Of a stretch of DNA of 64,000 bases, positions 62,978 through 64,000 are shown one piece after another. The translations under genes and the position numbers were made by a program. The notes below the pieces were generated by a model, which was not told the DNA's origin, did not search any database, and saw nothing but the letters and a program-made list of their open reading frames with translations. The stretch's first letter is position 1, and every line of letters starts with the position of its first letter. The stretch spans positions 1,674,001-1,738,000 of the forward strand of contig NZ_CP014692.1 of assembly GCF_002005445.1 (NCBI RefSeq). Reading direction: 5' to 3'. The stretch comes from Acetobacter aceti (GTDB lineage: Bacteria > Pseudomonadota > Alphaproteobacteria > Acetobacterales > Acetobacteraceae).

Positions 62978-63669
62978 AACGCTCGGTTCTGTTCGATACG
63001 GAAACCACGGGGCTTGAGGCGACCAAGGGCGACCGTGTGATTGAAATCGCGGCGCTTGAGTTGCTGGGGGACCTCCCGACCGGCGAGGTGTTTCACGTTC
63101 TGATCCACCCGGAGCGTGATATTCCGGAAGAGGCGTCGCGTGTGCATGGCCTCACGCTTGCCGATCTGGAAGGCAAGCCGAAATTTGCCGCCATCGCCGA
63201 TGACTTTCTGGCGTTCATTGGTGATGATGAGCTGATTGCTCACAATGCCAGCTTCGATTTCGGGTTTATCAATGCCGAGATGGAGCGCGTGGGCAAACCA
63301 CCACTCGATCCGTCCCGCAAGGTCGATACGCTGGAACTCGCCCGTGAGCGTTTCCCCGGCATGCCCAACAGCCTTGATGCGCTGTGCCGCCGTTATGGCA
63401 TCGACCTGTCAGAGCGCACGACCCATAATGCTCTGCTCGACTGCAAACTGCTGGCCGACGTTTATGTCGAACTCATGGGTGGTCGTCAGCATGGGCTGGG
63501 GCTGGGCGGAACCGACGGCAATGAGTCACCCGTCGCACGTTACGCAGGGCCGGGTGTCCGAACACCGGTTCTTGTTCAGCCTGATGCGGAAACCCTTGCG
63601 TCTCATGCTGCTTTTGTCGGGAAATTGCCTGATAGCCTCTGGACCGCAGGCGAGAAGGCGCAAGGCTGA
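62974..63669 (+). CDS. dnaQ: DNA polymerase III subunit epsilon
   Basis: 231 residues. The proofreading DEDDh exonuclease motifs are VLFDTETTGLE (Asp8, Glu10), LIAHNASFDFGFINAE (Asp) and TTHNALLDCKLLADVY (His, Asp). The tail after residue 190 would bind the polymerase alpha subunit. The aroE-coaE-dnaQ order is typical for Alphaproteobacteria. Confidence 0.95.
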   Translation: MKRSVLFDTETTGLEATKGDRVIEIAALELLGDLPTGEVFHVLIHPERDIPEEASRVHGLTLADLEGKPKFAAIADDFLAFIGDDELIAHNASFDFGFINAEMERVGKPPLDPSRKVDTLELARERFPGMPNSLDALCRRYGIDLSERTTHNALLDCKLLADVYVELMGGRQHGLGLGGTDGNESPVARYAGPGVRTPVLVQPDAETLASHAAFVGKLPDSLWTAGEKAQG

Positions 63670-63672
63670 CAC

Positions 63673-64000
63673 TCAGGCGACCAGCGTGACCACCGCCTGA
63701 AGCCCGTTCGGTTCACGGTTGTGCAGCACGACGTCGCCACCCTGACCACGAATGATCGTCCGGGTAATGGCCAGTCCAAGCCCGGTTCCGCCGGTTTCCC
63801 TGTTGCGGCTTTCCTCACCACGGACGAAAGCCTCGAACATCCGCTCCAGATCATCCTCGGGCAGACCCGGACCATCGTCTTCGACCGTGACTGTCACACG
63901 TCCGTTGCGGAGTGAATGGATCGTCACCAGAGCATTGCCACCATAATTGACCGCGTTGTTGATCAGATTGGTAAAGGCCCGCTTCAGCCCCATCGGACGG
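63673..64000 (-). CDS. Sensor histidine kinase, C-terminal ATP-binding domain (truncated by window edge)
   Basis: The frame is open to the right edge, so only the last 108 residues are seen. N box GLKRAFTNLINNAVNYG, G1 box VEDDGPGLPEDDLERMFEAF and G2 box GGTGLGLAITRTI give the HATPase_c domain of an EnvZ-type kinase. The input and His-phosphotransfer parts lie beyond the window. It converges with dnaQ, with three bases between the stops. Confidence 0.9.
   Translation of the reverse strand, partial: RPMGLKRAFTNLINNAVNYGGNALVTIHSLRNGRVTVTVEDDGPGLPEDDLERMFEAFVRGEESRNRETGGTGLGLAITRTIIRGQGGDVVLHNREPNGLQAVVTLVA

Noticed and set aside
1..64000. tRNA, rRNA, CRISPR arrays and prophage genes
   Set aside because: No cloverleaf, rRNA segment, regularly spaced direct repeats or phage structural proteins were recognised anywhere; a tRNA scan was not possible by eye on all sequence.

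Overview
The window looks like chromosomal DNA of an acetic acid bacterium (Acetobacteraceae, most likely Acetobacter or a close relative). The reasons are an acetate-uptake (SatP/YaaH) transporter, an OprB sugar porin, exopolysaccharide genes, a split F0 ATP synthase operon with separate b and b' subunits, the alphaproteobacterial aroE-coaE-dnaQ block, and insertion sequences (IS5, IS630, IS256, IS481, IS1595 types) of the kind common in these genomes. These assignments come from reading protein motifs; no database search was possible.

Layout. 1-4.7 kb is the decayed edge of a polysaccharide cluster: a membrane polymerase/ligase-like gene cut by the left window edge, a chimeric remnant in which an EF-Tu fragment is fused to pieces of a family-2 glycosyltransferase, a secreted beta-helix protein, an IS5-type transposase remnant and a complete-looking IS5-family element with a probable programmed frameshift. 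4.7-9.4 kb holds a sugar MFS transporter, galE, cdd, a secreted trypsin-like protease and the acetate transporter. 9.7-10.35 kb is an AT-rich orphan gene whose Cys/His layout resembles CNF/BLF1-type deamidase toxins. 10.5-26.7 kb is ordinary chromosome: gloA, an ABC exporter, a GT4 glycosyltransferase, a YjbQ protein, OprB, a BASS symporter, a reductase/cupin pair, a ClC channel, two overlapping CDF metal exporters (the first frameshifted), cmk, a DUF2905 protein, a lipoprotein and secDF.

27.1-32.5 kb is a two-gene unit: a 1092-residue repeat adhesin ending in a Hedgehog/intein (Hint) domain, followed by a large glycosyltransferase. Both proteins carry copies of the same roughly 85-residue module, which suggests that the enzyme acts on the adhesin or that both bind the same partner. 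32.8-35.3 kb is the F0 operon (atpI-atpB-atpE-atpF'-atpF), directly followed by a polyprenyl-phosphate glycosyltransferase and an ArnT/PMT-like transferase. 38.2-42.4 kb is an IS graveyard of at least six nested or truncated elements. 42.5-49 kb carries a beta-propeller GINT1-like protein, recJ, glpX, hom and alaC on the minus strand.

49.2-64 kb contains a GDSL lipase-like lipoprotein, an ACS-family MFS transporter, a FUSC efflux protein, a frameshifted CDI-immunity-like gene, a Fur-box-preceded TonB-dependent siderophore receptor beside a FetAB-type iron exporter, a short-chain dehydrogenase, a transglutaminase-like protein, an N-formylglutamate amidohydrolase-like protein, aroE, coaE, dnaQ and the 3' end of a sensor histidine kinase. 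No rRNA, tRNA, CRISPR array or prophage was recognised.
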